A DNA stretch of 61,252 nucleotides from Curvibacter sp. PAE-UM (GCF_001432305.1 NZ_KQ483358.1:2013384-2074635); one strand, 5' to 3'; positions 16,536-27,881 are shown, counted from the stretch's first letter. Made by a program: numbers and translations. The notes: generated by a model not told the origin, from the sequence alone.

Positions 16536-17342
16536 TCAGCGTCCGGGCCGGAAATAGGCGTCGAAGAGCGGCAGCAGCGTGCCGAATTCGCGCCCGAAGC
16601 GCTCGCGGCTGACGAAATAGGCTTCGCTGGTCACGGCGAAGAATTCGTCGATGGCTTCGGCGCCATAGGGGTCGAGCCAGGTGGGTTCTGTGCCGAAGCG
16701 CTCGGCTTTGATGACCGCCTCCCTGAATGAGTCGTAAGCCAGCTGCAGTGTGGACTGCCAGTGATTGCGTGCCGCACGGGCCGTCGGCTGGCCCATGAAC
16801 CCGGCCGGCAGGGGCGGGCAGCCATCAGCTAGGCCGTCTTGCAAATCAAGCTTGTGGACGAACTCGTGGATCACCACGTTGTAGCCGGTCTCGCTGGACG
16901 CCGATGTCACGTCGCGCCAGCTGAGCATCACCGGCCCTTCGTGCATGGCCTCGCCCGCCAGGGCCTCCTCATACCGGTGCACCACCCCGTGTTCGTCCAC
17001 CACCTCGCGCTGCGCCACGACTTCGTCGGGGTGCACGACGATGCCCACGAAATCATCGTAGCTGCGCAGCGGCCGGTCCCCGGGGCCGAAGTGCAGCACC
17101 GGCAGGCAGGCTTGCGCGGCGATGGTGAGTGCCATCGCATCGGTGATCACCAGGCCCTGGGCGCCATGGAATTCCTTGTCTTCGAGGAACATGGCGCTGA
17201 GCTCGCGCAGCCTGGCCAGTTCGGGGGCGGAGCACGCCAGCAGAAAGCGGCATTCAGCCAGGGTCTGCCACCAGAGGGCATCGGGGAGATCCTGGCGTGG
17301 CCGGCGCTCACGCCTCCAGAAGCGGGCAAGCCAGGCCCGCAT
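16536..17342 (-). CDS. mtfA: MtfA-type zinc metallopeptidase
   Basis: 268-residue M90-family protein. The gluzincin motif is HEFVHKLD with His159, Glu160 and His163, and a downstream Glu in EAIDEFFAVTSEAYF is the likely third ligand. In E. coli MtfA binds the glucose repressor Mlc and has aminopeptidase activity; in this organism the partner is unknown. Cytosolic, no signal peptide. It lies two bases after lpxH on the same strand and is probably co-transcribed with it. Confidence 0.9.
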   Translation of the reverse strand: MRAWLARFWRRERRPRQDLPDALWWQTLAECRFLLACSAPELARLRELSAMFLEDKEFHGAQGLVITDAMALTIAAQACLPVLHFGPGDRPLRSYDDFVGIVVHPDEVVAQREVVDEHGVVHRYEEALAGEAMHEGPVMLSWRDVTSASSETGYNVVIHEFVHKLDLQDGLADGCPPLPAGFMGQPTARAARNHWQSTLQLAYDSFREAVIKAERFGTEPTWLDPYGAEAIDEFFAVTSEAYFVSRERFGREFGTLLPLFDAYFRPGR

Positions 17343-17344
17343 GC

Positions 17345-18154
17345 TCAGGCGATGTCGCTGGCAGGCAGGCGCAGAACCCGGACGGCACCCGTCGGATCGG
17401 ACCGCTGTAGACGCAGCACTTCGGCACGCGGCGGCTGGGCGGCCGCGTCCCAGTCGCTGAGTACGTGGCGAAGCTGGCCCCTGCCCAGATCATGATCGGC
17501 CGGCCTGTGCGTGTGTCCATGGATCATGGTGCCCGCGTTTGCGATCCGCAGCCAGTCCCGCGTTATCGGGGTGTCGACGTCGGCGTAGGTCATGCCGCTT
17601 TGCTTGCGGTCCTCGCTTTGCTGGCGCAGGCCGCGCGCGAGGGCCCGGCGTTCGGCCAGCGGCTTGGCGAGGAAGGCCTGTTGCCAGTTGGCGGTGCGTA
17701 CCTGGGCGCGGAACTGCAGGTAGTCGGCATCGTCCAGGCACAGTGCGTCGCCGTGGGTCAGCAGCCAGCGCTGCCCGCCAAATACCAGCACACAAGGATC
17801 GTCCAGCAGGGTGAAGCCGGTGGCTCGGGCGCAGGCGGTGCCGAGCAGGAAATCGCGATTGCCGTGCATGAAGTGCAGGGCGCATCGGCTGGCGGTCGCC
17901 TTCATCACGTCGACGCAATGCTGTTCGAAGCGGGCCTCTTCGTCTTCGGCCTGTAGCCCGTCATCACCGACCCAGACCTCGAACAGGTCGCCGAGGATGA
18001 ACACAGCATCGGCACGCGTGCCCGCCATGTAGTGTTCCCAGGCCTGGGCGGTGCGAGGCTCCGTGGCCTGCAGGTGGAGGTCGGAAATGAAATCGACCAC
18101 CCGCCAGTGCGCCGGTGCGTGCAGCTCGGCGAACCGGGGGGTGGTCGGGGTCAT
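17345..18154 (-). CDS. lpxH: UDP-2,3-diacylglucosamine diphosphatase
   Basis: 269-residue calcineurin-like phosphoesterase of lipid A synthesis; it hydrolyses UDP-2,3-diacylglucosamine to lipid X at the inner face of the membrane. Metal-site motifs in order: DFISDLHL (21-28), GDLFEVWVGDD, HGNRDF, THGDALC and HGHTHRP. Length is slightly above the E. coli protein (240) because of N- and C-terminal extensions. It is followed by mtfA and preceded by two cyclophilin genes on the same strand. Confidence 0.95.
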   Translation of the reverse strand: MTPTTPRFAELHAPAHWRVVDFISDLHLQATEPRTAQAWEHYMAGTRADAVFILGDLFEVWVGDDGLQAEDEEARFEQHCVDVMKATASRCALHFMHGNRDFLLGTACARATGFTLLDDPCVLVFGGQRWLLTHGDALCLDDADYLQFRAQVRTANWQQAFLAKPLAERRALARGLRQQSEDRKQSGMTYADVDTPITRDWLRIANAGTMIHGHTHRPADHDLGRGQLRHVLSDWDAAAQPPRAEVLRLQRSDPTGAVRVLRLPASDIA

Positions 18155-18165
18155 GGGGCCCGCGA

Positions 18166-18672
18166 TCAGAGCGCGACGGCCTTCTCGATCACCACGTCGT
18201 CCTTGGGGACGTCGCCATGGAAGCCTTTTTGGCCGGTCTTGACGGCGGCGATCTTGTCCACCACATCGGTGCCGGCCACCACCTTGCCAAACACGGCGTA
18301 GCCCCAGCCCTGGGCCGAGGGGGCGGTGTGGTTGAGGAAGCCGTTGTCGGCGATGTTGATGAAGAACTGCGCCGTGGCCGAGTGCGGATCATTGGTGCGC
18401 GCCATGGCCAGGGTGTACTTGGTGTTCTTCAGGCCGTTGTTGGCTTCGTTGTCGATCGGCTTGTCCGTGGCCTTCTGGGTCATGCCGGGTTCGAAGCCGC
18501 CGCCCTGGATCATGAAGCCGGGGATGACACGATGGAACACCGTGCCGTCATAGTGGCCCTTGTTCACGTAGGCCAGGAAGTTGGCCACGCTGTTGGGCGC
18601 CTTGGCGGCGTCGAGTTCGATCTTGATGGTGCCGAGGCCGGCGATGTGGAGTTCGACGTGGGGATTGCTCAT
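18166..18672 (-). CDS. ppiB: Cytoplasmic cyclophilin-type peptidyl-prolyl isomerase
   Basis: 168 residues, no signal peptide, a complete cyclophilin: [28 protein letters not shown] and [13 protein letters not shown] carry the catalytic Arg, the Gln/Phe pocket and the closing strand. It catalyses cis-trans isomerisation of prolyl bonds in the cytosol. It follows a closely similar gene with a signal peptide by only eight bases, so the two form a cytosolic/periplasmic pair in one operon. Confidence 0.93.
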   Translation of the reverse strand: MSNPHVELHIAGLGTIKIELDAAKAPNSVANFLAYVNKGHYDGTVFHRVIPGFMIQGGGFEPGMTQKATDKPIDNEANNGLKNTKYTLAMARTNDPHSATAQFFINIADNGFLNHTAPSAQGWGYAVFGKVVAGTDVVDKIAAVKTGQKGFHGDVPKDDVVIEKAVAL

Positions 18673-18680
18673 GGTGGATC

Positions 18681-19274
18681 TCAGGGCAGCACGGTGGCCG
18701 CGTTGATGGTGATGGGGGTCTGGGGCACGTTCTGGTGCATGCCTTTGTCGCCGGTGGGCACGGCGCTGATCTTGTCGACGACATCCATGCCTTCAACGAC
18801 CTTGCCGAACACGGCATAGCCCCAGCCTTGCTGGGTGGGCGCCGTGTGGTTGAGGAAGGCGTTGTCAGCGACGTTGATGAAGAACTGCGCGGACGCCGAA
18901 TGCGGATGCGGCGTGCGCGCCATGGCCAGGGTGTACTTGTCGTTCTTCAGGCCGTTGTTGGCTTCGTTCTCGATCGGCTTCTCGGTGGGCTTCTGTGCCA
19001 TGGCGGCATCAAAGCCCCCGCCCTGGACCATGAAGCCGGGGATGACGCGGTGAAAAATCGTGCCCTTGTAGTGGCCTTTGCGCACGTAGGCCAGGAAGTT
19101 CTCGACGGTTTTGGGCGCTTTGGCGGCATCCAGTTCGATCACGATGTCGCCAGCGCTGGTGGCCAGCTTGACGCGCGGCGATTTGGCCTGTGCCTGTACC
19201 GCACTGGTGAACAGCAGACAGGCGCCGGCCAGCAGCAGGCCACGGCGCAGCCCGGAGAAAAAAGTCAGACTCAT
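18681..19274 (-). CDS. ppiA: Periplasmic cyclophilin-type peptidyl-prolyl isomerase
   Basis: 197 residues: an N-terminal signal peptide ([19 protein letters not shown], cleavage near residue 30) and a cyclophilin domain almost identical in layout to the following gene ([41 protein letters not shown]). Expected in the periplasm as a folding helper. The start overlaps the stop of the L,D-transpeptidase gene upstream by four bases, so translation is likely coupled. Duplication of one cyclophilin gene, with gain or loss of the signal peptide, is the simplest history. Confidence 0.92.
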   Translation of the reverse strand: MSLTFFSGLRRGLLLAGACLLFTSAVQAQAKSPRVKLATSAGDIVIELDAAKAPKTVENFLAYVRKGHYKGTIFHRVIPGFMVQGGGFDAAMAQKPTEKPIENEANNGLKNDKYTLAMARTPHPHSASAQFFINVADNAFLNHTAPTQQGWGYAVFGKVVEGMDVVDKISAVPTGDKGMHQNVPQTPITINAATVLP

Positions 19275-20557
19275 CCAATGATTCCTTCAAAGAAAATTTT
19301 CCATTCGCTGCCCTGGCGTACCCAGTACTGGCGTTTGGTGGGTCCGCTGCGCTCGCCGTCGGCGACTTCACCAAAGGTCACGACCATGGTGTCGGTGGCG
19401 TCGGTCCAGCGCAGGTAGGACAGGTCCTTGAGCTGGATGGGTTTGCCGCGGGCCTTGTCGACCTCGCTGCGCAGCGCTGGCACCCATTCGGCCAGGGATT
19501 TGTCGTAGCTCTTGAAGTCGGGCGTGTAGAAGCTCAGCAGCTGATCCACGTCGCCGCGGGATTTGGCACTGCGCCAGGCGTCCAGAACGTCTTCGAAGGG
19601 CTTGCGCTGGGCCTGCACACTGTGGGGGGCGACCCATTCCAGCCTTGGCGAGATGACGACCGGCGTGGTGCGGATCTCGACCGTTCGGCTGAGAAACGCC
19701 AGATCAGGGTTGGACAGGACCACGCAGCCGTCGGAGGCCAGGGGGGCGCGTGAGAACTGGTTGGGCGGCGTGCCGTGCAACCAGATGCCACGACCGGTCT
19801 TGCCGCGCTTGCTGTCGAGGACGTTGGGGTAGTTGATTGGGAGCGCCCCCGAACCGTAGAAGTCGCTCAATGACTTGGGGTCGAGATTGCTGATGATGAA
19901 GTACACACCCAGCGGAGTGCGGGCATCGCCTTCGACCATCTTTTCGATGCCCGACTTGCCGACCGAGATGTAGAAATCGGCCACCAGCTTGAGTTGCTGC
20001 GGAGTGTTCTCGAAGAGGTACAGGCGGGAGCGCGAGGCATCGATGGCGATGGCGTGGCGGTTGCGCGGCGACAGGGCCAGGAACTGCGAGGGGATGGCGC
20101 CGACGGGCGGCCGTTCGCGCAAGGCCTTGATGCGCATCTGTGATTCGTGGCGTAACTCGCTCAGGGTGGTGCCAGCGCTGCCACCGGCCAGGGCCGCAGG
20201 CACATCCCCAAAATCGCGCACGGGTCGGGCCTGGGTCGTCAGCAGGTCGCCGTAGACCAGTTGGGCCAACTGGAAGTTCGGATGGTCGCGCACCAGGCTT
20301 TCGGCGCGCTCCAGGGCATCCCGCGTGTAGCCGGCGCCGGTCAGTCGGTAGATCTCGATCAGGCGAGCCTCGGCCGCACCATTGACCTGACCAGCACCAG
20401 ACGCAGATGACTGCATGAGCGCTGCTTGCATGGGCATCTGTGGCGCAGCCATCGCCACGGTCTCGCCACGCGCCTGTTCGCCACGGTCGCTGGCAAGCGC
20501 CACGAGGACGATGGTGGTACCCAGGAGCAGCAGAAGAGGGCGGGAGCCTAGTTTCAT
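19271..20557 (-). CDS. L,D-transpeptidase (YkuD) with C-terminal NTF2-like domain
   Basis: 428 residues. Signal sequence or membrane anchor at about 7-22, a helical region to 150, then a YkuD catalytic domain (about 165-310) with His261 in HGTPPN and the active Cys278 in SDGCVVLSN. Such enzymes make 3-3 peptidoglycan cross-links or attach proteins to the wall, in the periplasm. The C-terminal part (about 320-428, [21 protein letters not shown] to [10 protein letters not shown]) looks like an NTF2/SnoaL-type domain, and a similar domain ends the upstream TPR gene. It lies 52 bases after that gene, in the same run of minus-strand genes. Confidence 0.88.
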   Translation of the reverse strand: MKLGSRPLLLLLGTTIVLVALASDRGEQARGETVAMAAPQMPMQAALMQSSASGAGQVNGAAEARLIEIYRLTGAGYTRDALERAESLVRDHPNFQLAQLVYGDLLTTQARPVRDFGDVPAALAGGSAGTTLSELRHESQMRIKALRERPPVGAIPSQFLALSPRNRHAIAIDASRSRLYLFENTPQQLKLVADFYISVGKSGIEKMVEGDARTPLGVYFIISNLDPKSLSDFYGSGALPINYPNVLDSKRGKTGRGIWLHGTPPNQFSRAPLASDGCVVLSNPDLAFLSRTVEIRTTPVVISPRLEWVAPHSVQAQRKPFEDVLDAWRSAKSRGDVDQLLSFYTPDFKSYDKSLAEWVPALRSEVDKARGKPIQLKDLSYLRWTDATDTMVVTFGEVADGERSGPTKRQYWVRQGSEWKIFFEGIIG

Positions 20558-20609
20558 GTCAGTACGGAATGTGTCCAGCGCGGTGACGCAAGGCCTGCAC
20601 GTCAGGTTC

Positions 20610-21659
20610 TCAGCCGCCGCTGGATTCCTTGACGATCAGCCAGCGGTCGCCCGCCCGGACCAGTTCGAGCGTCTTGCGGCTCAATACCGCCAGAGCGTCG
20701 GCCTTGTAGTCCTGGCGGAATTTTGCCACGGCGCGGTTGCCTTTGACAGTGATTTGCAACTCCAGCAGGTTGACCGAAATGCGCGACTTGCCAGTAATGC
20801 GCAGTCTGCGGTCCTGTTCCCAGGCGCTGCGGCTTTGCTGACCAGGCGTTTCGAAGCTCTTGTCGTAGGCCGCAAGATACTGGGTCATGTTCTTGTCGGT
20901 CCAGGCGCGGGCCCAGGCGCGCACGGCCAGTTCCACGTCGCGGTTGCTGTCCGCGGCAATTGGGGGCTGAGGTGGCGTGGCAGGAGGTGCTGGCACTGCT
21001 GCCGTTGCGGCCGCGGGTTTGGCCGGGGCGGGTGCGGCGGCCACGACGGCGGGCTTGGTCGGCGCCGGCGCGACGGGCTTGATCGCGGGTGTGCTGGGGG
21101 CGGCTGCCAGCACCGGCCGCGCCTGGCTGGCGGGTGCGGGGGAGAGTTCCCGGATCAGGGCCAGGCGGGCCGGGCCGGGCTGGGGGCTGCCATCGAGCTG
21201 CAGGGCCTTGCTGTAGGCCTGGCTGGCCAGGCGGGCGTAGACGTCAGCGAGGTTCTCGTGCGCCGTGGCGTAGCTCGGATTGGTGCGCAAGGCCTTTTCC
21301 AGCGCGACACGGGCCTTGTCGTATTGCCCCTGGGCGGCATGGATGACCGCCAGATTGTTGTAGGGCTCGGGCAGCTCGGGGTGGTCTTCGCTGAGCCGCG
21401 TGAAGGTGGTGAGGGCATCGGCCGGGCGGCCCGTTTCACGCTGGATCACGCCCTTGAAAAGGCGCATCTGGGGGTCGCGTGGCTTGGCGGCGAGATGACG
21501 GTCGACCCGGGTCTGGGCTTCGACCAGTTTGCCCTCGCGCAGCAGCTGGGCGACGTCACTGTAGTCGTCGGCGTGCGCTGTACCCAGGGTCAGGCTGATG
21601 GCCAGGGCCAGCAGGCGAACCAGCAGCAGAATGGAGGAGTGGGCACGACCTAGCTTCAT
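20610..21659 (-). CDS. Secreted TPR protein with C-terminal NTF2-like domain
   Basis: 349 residues: signal peptide (cleavage after THA near residue 30), about three TPR repeats (30-165, for example AQTRVDRHLAAKPRDPQMR and AVIHAAQGQYDKARVALEKAL), a 70-residue Ala/Pro linker, then an NTF2-like domain (about 240-349, AVRAWARAWTDKNMTQYLAAYD). Probably a periplasmic scaffold serving the L,D-transpeptidase downstream, which ends in a similar NTF2-like domain; that role is inference. The first 165 residues are about three-quarters identical to the next upstream gene, so the two are duplicates. Confidence 0.75.
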   Translation of the reverse strand: MKLGRAHSSILLLVRLLALAISLTLGTAHADDYSDVAQLLREGKLVEAQTRVDRHLAAKPRDPQMRLFKGVIQRETGRPADALTTFTRLSEDHPELPEPYNNLAVIHAAQGQYDKARVALEKALRTNPSYATAHENLADVYARLASQAYSKALQLDGSPQPGPARLALIRELSPAPASQARPVLAAAPSTPAIKPVAPAPTKPAVVAAAPAPAKPAAATAAVPAPPATPPQPPIAADSNRDVELAVRAWARAWTDKNMTQYLAAYDKSFETPGQQSRSAWEQDRRLRITGKSRISVNLLELQITVKGNRAVAKFRQDYKADALAVLSRKTLELVRAGDRWLIVKESSGG

Positions 21660-21738
21660 GAACTGGACGAATTGTAGGGGGACAGGTCCCGAATGATGGC
21701 AGACAGCAGGACCGCTTGCAGCCGGTGAGAGCAGCGGA

Positions 21739-22257
21739 TCACGGACAGCTGGCGCCCTGGGCTGCCAGCCTGGCTTTCAGGCCGCTGTTGGTGGCATCGA
21801 GCTGCAGTGCCTTGCAGTAGGCCTGCTGGGCCAGCCGCGCATGGATATCCCCCAGGTTTTCATGGGCTGTGGCATAGCCGGGATTGGCGCGGATCGCCAT
21901 CTCGAGTGCGATACGAGCCCTGTCGAAATCGCCCTGCGCGGCGTGGATGACGGCCAGGCTGTTGTAAGGCTCGGGCAGTTCCGGGTAGTCCTCGGTCAAC
22001 TTGGTGAAGGTGGCCAGCGCTTCAGCCGTCTGGCCCGATTCGCGCTGGATGACACCCTTGAAATAACGCATCTGGGGGTCGCGCGGCTTGGCGGCCAGGG
22101 CGCGGTCGACCCGGGCCTGGGCCTCGGCCAGTCGACCGGCGCGCAGCATCTGGCCGACATCGCTGTAGTCGTCGGCCACGGCCATGCCAGAACCCAGGCT
22201 GGCGCTTATCGCGAGCAGGCGTAGCAATGCAAGAAGGTGGGCGCGACCGGGCTTCAT
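21739..22257 (-). CDS. Secreted TPR protein, short paralogue
   Basis: 172 residues: signal peptide ending at AVA near residue 25, three TPR-like repeats, and a short tail ending in GASCP. It lacks the Ala/Pro linker and NTF2-like domain of its downstream paralogue. The ATG at 22257 starts MKPGRAHLL, matching MKLGRAHSS of the paralogue; longer in-frame readings upstream run into the divergent cysS region and are not supported. Role unknown; periplasmic location is likely. An ATTGTA at 22325-22330 (TACAAT on the minus strand) may be its -10 box. Confidence 0.72.
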   Translation of the reverse strand: MKPGRAHLLALLRLLAISASLGSGMAVADDYSDVGQMLRAGRLAEAQARVDRALAAKPRDPQMRYFKGVIQRESGQTAEALATFTKLTEDYPELPEPYNSLAVIHAAQGDFDRARIALEMAIRANPGYATAHENLGDIHARLAQQAYCKALQLDATNSGLKARLAAQGASCP

Positions 22258-22390
22258 GAGGGCTGTGCTAGGGGTGGGGCATACCCGGTCCAGGGAGGTT
22301 GGCCGGGGCTTTATACTGCGTTCGATTGTAGCCCCCGTCCTAGTTCTCCGCCGGCGCGCCTGCCCTTGCGCGACGGTTTCTGATTGATCC

Positions 22391-23763
<1,373 letters not shown>

Positions 23764-23767
<4 letters not shown>

Positions 23768-24408
23768 GCCCGGCCCTGGCACCCAAGGTGTACACGCCCG
23801 ACTACTGGGAAGAGGCCTGCAAGCACCTGATGAAAAAAGACCGGGTGATGAAGCGCCTGATCCCGCAGCACGGCGACGCCTGCCTGCAGACCCGGGGCGA
23901 CGCCTTCACCACGCTGGCACGCAGCATCGTGGGCCAGCAGATCTCGGTCAAGGCGGCGCAGACCGTCTGGGACCGTTTTGCAGAACTGCCCAAGCGCATG
24001 ACGGCGGCCAATGTGCTCAAGCTCAAGGTGGACGACATGCGCGCTGCGGGCCTGAGCGCGCGCAAGGTCGAGTACCTGGTGGACCTGGCCCTGCATTTCG
24101 ACAGCGGCGCCATCCGTGCGCCGGCCTGGAAGGACATGGACGACGAGGCCATCATCACCGAACTGGTGGGCATCCGTGGCATCGGCCGCTGGACGGCCGA
24201 GATGTTTTTGATCTTTCATCTGATGCGTCCCAACGTGTTGCCCCTGGACGATGTGGGGTTGATCAACGGCATCAGTCGCAGCTATTTCTCCGGTGAGTCC
24301 GTCAGCCGCAGTGACGCCCGCGAAGTGGCGGCCGCCTGGGCACCGTTTTGCAGCGTCGCAACTTGGTATATTTGGCGCTCGCTCGATCCGGTACCGGTCG
24401 AGTATTGA
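23764..24408 (+). CDS. alkA: DNA-3-methyladenine glycosylase II (HhH-GPD family)
   Basis: 214-residue base-excision glycosylase. The helix-hairpin-helix is [18 protein letters not shown] (about 134-151) and the catalytic Asp follows in LPLDDVGL (about 159-166). [19 protein letters not shown] is the typical entry helix. Shorter than E. coli AlkA (282) because the N-terminal TBP-like domain is absent, as in many Burkholderiales homologues. The GTG start overlaps the cysS stop, so translation is coupled. No ogt/ada partner is nearby. Confidence 0.9.
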
Positions 24409-24459
24409 CGTTTGGGGCCCGGGCTTTGGGAGCGGGCACATAAAACAAGGAGTTTCTCC

Positions 24460-25437
24460 ATGGCCAAGAAGACATTTCTCGATTTCGAACAGCCGATCGC
24501 CGAGCTCGAGGCCAAGATCGAAGAGCTGCGTTATGTGCAGACCGAATCCGCCGTCGACATCAGCGAGGAGATCGATCAGCTCAGCAAGAAGAGCCAGCAG
24601 CTGACCAAGGACGTCTACAGTGACCTCAATCCCTGGCAGATCACCAAGATCGCCCGTCATCCCGAGCGTCCTTACACGCTCGATTACGTCAACGAGCTGT
24701 TCACCGACTTCGTCGAGATGCACGGTGACCGCCACTTTTCTGATGACCTGAGTATCGTGGGCGGCCTGGCGCGTTTCAACGGCACGGCCTGCATGGTGCT
24801 TGGCCAGCAGAAGGGCCGTGACACCAAGGAGCGCGGCCTGCGCAATTTCGGCATGAGCAAGCCCGAGGGCTACCGCAAGGCCCTGCGCCTGATGAAAACG
24901 GCCGAGAAGTTCGGCCTGCCGGTCTTCACCTTTGTCGATACACCCGGCGCCTACCCCGGCATCGATGCCGAGGAGCGCGGCCAGTCCGAGGCGATCGGTC
25001 GCAACATCTTCGAGATGGCGCAGCTGGAAGTGCCCATCATCACCACCATCATTGGTGAGGGCGGCTCCGGTGGCGCGCTGGCGATCTCGGTGGGTGACCA
25101 GGTGCTGATGCTGCAGTATTCGGTCTACTCGGTGATCAGCCCCGAGGGCTGCGCCTCCATCCTCTGGAAAACCGCCGAGCGCGCACAGGACGCAGCCGAG
25201 GCCCTGGGCATCACGGCGCATCGCCTCAAGGCCCTGGGCCTGGTCGACAAGATCGTCAACGAGCCGGTGGGTGGCGCGCACCGCGACCCCAAGCAGATGG
25301 CAGCCTTTCTCAAGCGCGCCCTGGGCGATGCCTACCGCCAGGTGGCCGACCTCAAGGTCAAGGAGCTGCTGGAGCGCCGTTATGAGCGTCTGCAGAGCTA
25401 TGGCCGCTACACCGACACCAAGACCAGCGGCAAATAA
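24460..25437 (+). CDS. accA: Acetyl-CoA carboxylase carboxyltransferase subunit alpha
   Basis: 325 residues. Moves the carboxyl group from biotin carboxyl carrier protein to acetyl-CoA, with AccD, to make malonyl-CoA for fatty acid synthesis. [20 protein letters not shown] at the N-terminus, [23 protein letters not shown] and [11 protein letters not shown] are the family blocks. ATG at 24460 is preceded by AAGGAG at 24447-24452; an upstream in-frame ATG at 24412 lacks such a site. Confidence 0.98.
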   Translation: MAKKTFLDFEQPIAELEAKIEELRYVQTESAVDISEEIDQLSKKSQQLTKDVYSDLNPWQITKIARHPERPYTLDYVNELFTDFVEMHGDRHFSDDLSIVGGLARFNGTACMVLGQQKGRDTKERGLRNFGMSKPEGYRKALRLMKTAEKFGLPVFTFVDTPGAYPGIDAEERGQSEAIGRNIFEMAQLEVPIITTIIGEGGSGGALAISVGDQVLMLQYSVYSVISPEGCASILWKTAERAQDAAEALGITAHRLKALGLVDKIVNEPVGGAHRDPKQMAAFLKRALGDAYRQVADLKVKELLERRYERLQSYGRYTDTKTSGK

Positions 25438-25515
25438 GCCCCAGGCGCGGCGAAGAGCTCCGCCGGGCCGCTCCCAAGATGCTCGCGCCGCAGTGCGCAG
25501 CACGAAGGTACCCCA

Positions 25516-26460
25516 GTGACCCGCACACTGGCGCAGGCCCTGCAGGATTTCCAGCCCGGCTTGCCCCTGGCGGTGGCCTACAGCGGCGGTGCCGATTCCA
25601 CCGCGTTGCTGCTGGCCTGTGCCGAGCGCTGGCCGGGCCAGGTCAGCGCCATCCACATCCATCACGGCCTGCAGGCAGCAGCCGACGGTTTCGAGTCGCA
25701 TTGCCGCGAGGTCTGCGCCCGTCTGGGCGTGCCCTTGCAGGTGCAACGCGTCGATGCCCGCCATGCGCCCGGCCAGAGCCCCGAAGAAGCCGCCCGTAGT
25801 GCCCGCTACGCCGCCTTGCGCCAGTGTGCCGAGGCACACGATCCGCCGATCCGGCACATCGCCCTGGCCCAGCATGCCGACGACCAGGTCGAGACGCTGC
25901 TGCTGGCCCTGAGCCGTGGGGCCGGCCTGCCGGGCCTGAGCGCCATGCCGGTGCAGTGGGAACGTGATGGCATCTATTACTACCGTCCCCTGCTGGAGGT
26001 GAGTGGGGCCGAGTTGCGCCTGGGCTTGCGCGAGCGGGGCGCCTGCTGGGTCGAGGATCCGACCAATGCCGACGAGCAGTACACACGCAACCGCATCCGT
26101 TCCCGCCTGTTGCCGGCGCTGGAGGCAGCCTTTCCGCAGTTTCGCGATACCTTTGCCCGCAGTGCCGCCCATGCGGCGCAGGCCCAGCGCCTGCTGGACG
26201 AACTGGCAGCCGAGGACCTGGTGCGTGTGGGGGCACCACCGCAGATCCAGGCCTTGCAGCAGCTGTCCCGGGAGCGCCAAGCCAACGTGCTGCGCGCCTG
26301 GCTGCGCGGTACCCATGCCACGGCCCCCAGCGCGGCGCAGTTGCAGGAGTTGCTGGACCAGGTGGGGGCCTGCACCACGCGCGGCCACCGCATCCATCTG
26401 AAGGTCGGGAGCGGCTTTGTGGAGCGGCGGGGGCTCGTGCTGACTTGGTACAATCCCTAG
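25516..26460 (+). CDS. tilS: tRNA(Ile)-lysidine synthetase
   Basis: 314 residues. Adds lysine to C34 of the CAU-anticodon tRNA-Ile so that it reads AUA. PP-loop SGGADS at 23-28, then IHIHHGL, HADDQVETLLLALSRGAGLPGL, and YYRPLLEVS...WVEDPTNAD. It lacks the C-terminal TilS domain of the E. coli protein (432 residues), a short form often seen in Burkholderiales. GTG start at 25516 (CCCCAGTGACC) with GAAGG nearby. The 78 bases before it are GC-rich spacer. Confidence 0.93.
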   Translation: MTRTLAQALQDFQPGLPLAVAYSGGADSTALLLACAERWPGQVSAIHIHHGLQAAADGFESHCREVCARLGVPLQVQRVDARHAPGQSPEEAARSARYAALRQCAEAHDPPIRHIALAQHADDQVETLLLALSRGAGLPGLSAMPVQWERDGIYYYRPLLEVSGAELRLGLRERGACWVEDPTNADEQYTRNRIRSRLLPALEAAFPQFRDTFARSAAHAAQAQRLLDELAAEDLVRVGAPPQIQALQQLSRERQANVLRAWLRGTHATAPSAAQLQELLDQVGACTTRGHRIHLKVGSGFVERRGLVLTWYNP

Positions 26461-26563
26461 GTTTTGCCCCTGGCGGCATTGCCGCGGCGGCAGGTCACTC
26501 ACCCTTGTAGATACCGGCGCTTCGCCATCCAGGCGGGGCCAGCCATCCAATCCAGATATTTCA

Positions 26564-27832
26564 ATGGCACTGATCGTTCACAAGTACGGCGGCACGTCCA
26601 TGGGCTCGACCGAGCGCATCCGCAATGTCGCCAAGCGCGTCGCCAAGTGGGCCCGCGCCGGCCACCAGATGGTGGTGGTGCCCTCGGCCATGAGCGGCGA
26701 AACCAACCGCCTGCTCGGCCTGGCCAAGGAGCTCGCGCCCGCAAAGTCCAATGAGGCCACCAACCGCGAGCTCGACATGCTGGCCGCCACCGGCGAGCAG
26801 GCCTCCAGCGCGCTGCTGGCCATCGCCTTGCAAGCCGAAGGCATGGCCTCGGTGAGTTATGCCGGCTGGCAGGTGCCGATCAAGACCAACAGTGCCTACA
26901 CCAAGGCCCGCATCGAATCCATCGACGACCAGCGTGTGCGCGCCGATCTGGCCCAGGGAAAAGTTGTGATCGTCACCGGTTTCCAGGGCATCGACGAGCA
27001 GGGCCACATCACCACGCTGGGTCGTGGCGGCTCGGACACCTCGGCCGTGGCCGTGGCGGCGGCCATGAAGGCTGACGAGTGTCTGATCTACACCGACGTC
27101 GATGGCGTCTACACCACCGATCCGCGTGTCGTGCCCGAGGCGCGCCGTTTGCATACCGTGAGCTTCGAAGAGATGCTCGAGATGGCCTCCATGGGCTCCA
27201 AGGTGCTGCAGATCCGCTCCGTGGAATTCGCCGGCAAATACAAGGTGCCGCTGCGCGTGCTTTCCAGTTTCACGCCCTGGGACATCGACATCAACGAGGA
27301 AGCCAAGTCCGGCACCCTGATCACCTTTGAGGAAGACGAGAAAATGGAACAAGCCATTGTTTCCGGCATTGCATTCAACCGCGACGAAGCCAAGATCTCC
27401 GTGGTCGGCGTACCCGACAAGCCGGGCATCGCCTACCAGATCCTGGGCGCCGTGGCTGACGCCAATATCGAAGTCGACATGATCATCCAGAACATCAGCA
27501 AGGATGGCAAGACCGACTTCAGTTTCACCGTCAACCGCAACGACTACGCGCGTGCCATGGACCTGCTCAAGGACAAGGTCGTGCCCGCGCTGGGTGCGCA
27601 GGAAGTACTGGGTGACACCAAGATATGCAAGGTCAGCATCGTTGGCATCGGCATGCGTAGCCACGTCGGCATCGCCAGCAAGATGTTCCGCTCGCTGAGC
27701 GAGGAGGGCATCAATATCCAGATGATTTCCACCAGCGAGATCAAGACCTCCGTCGTGATCGACGAGAAGTATATGGAGCTGGCCGTGCGCGCCCTGCACA
27801 AGGCCTTCGACCTGGACCAGCCTGCGGCCTGA
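26564..27832 (+). CDS. lysC: Aspartate kinase
   Basis: 422 residues. First step of the aspartate family pathway (lysine, threonine, methionine, diaminopimelate). Kinase motif KYGGTSMG (7-14), GRGGSDTSAVAVAAAM, and DVDGVYTTDPR; two ACT domains after residue 265 (SVVGVPDKPGIAYQIL and VSIVGIGMRSHVGIASKMF) that bind feedback amino acids. No lysine riboswitch is visible in the 103-base leader. No ribosome site is evident before the ATG. Confidence 0.97.
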   Translation: MALIVHKYGGTSMGSTERIRNVAKRVAKWARAGHQMVVVPSAMSGETNRLLGLAKELAPAKSNEATNRELDMLAATGEQASSALLAIALQAEGMASVSYAGWQVPIKTNSAYTKARIESIDDQRVRADLAQGKVVIVTGFQGIDEQGHITTLGRGGSDTSAVAVAAAMKADECLIYTDVDGVYTTDPRVVPEARRLHTVSFEEMLEMASMGSKVLQIRSVEFAGKYKVPLRVLSSFTPWDIDINEEAKSGTLITFEEDEKMEQAIVSGIAFNRDEAKISVVGVPDKPGIAYQILGAVADANIEVDMIIQNISKDGKTDFSFTVNRNDYARAMDLLKDKVVPALGAQEVLGDTKICKVSIVGIGMRSHVGIASKMFRSLSEEGINIQMISTSEIKTSVVIDEKYMELAVRALHKAFDLDQPAA

Positions 27833-27839
27833 AATCGCG

Positions 27840-27868
27840 CTGATCACAGGCGGGATTCATGCGATAAT
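27840..27868 (+). promoter_or_regulatory. Probable promoter of tRNA-Ser
   Basis: CTGATC (27840-27845), 17-base spacer, GATAAT (27863-27868), placed 14 bases before the mature tRNA. The -35 is weak, the -10 good. Confidence 0.55.
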
Positions 27869-27881
27869 CCCGCTACCTTTT

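Noticed and set aside
26461-26563. Lysine riboswitch before lysC
   Set aside because: The 103-base gap is too short and lacks the conserved core.
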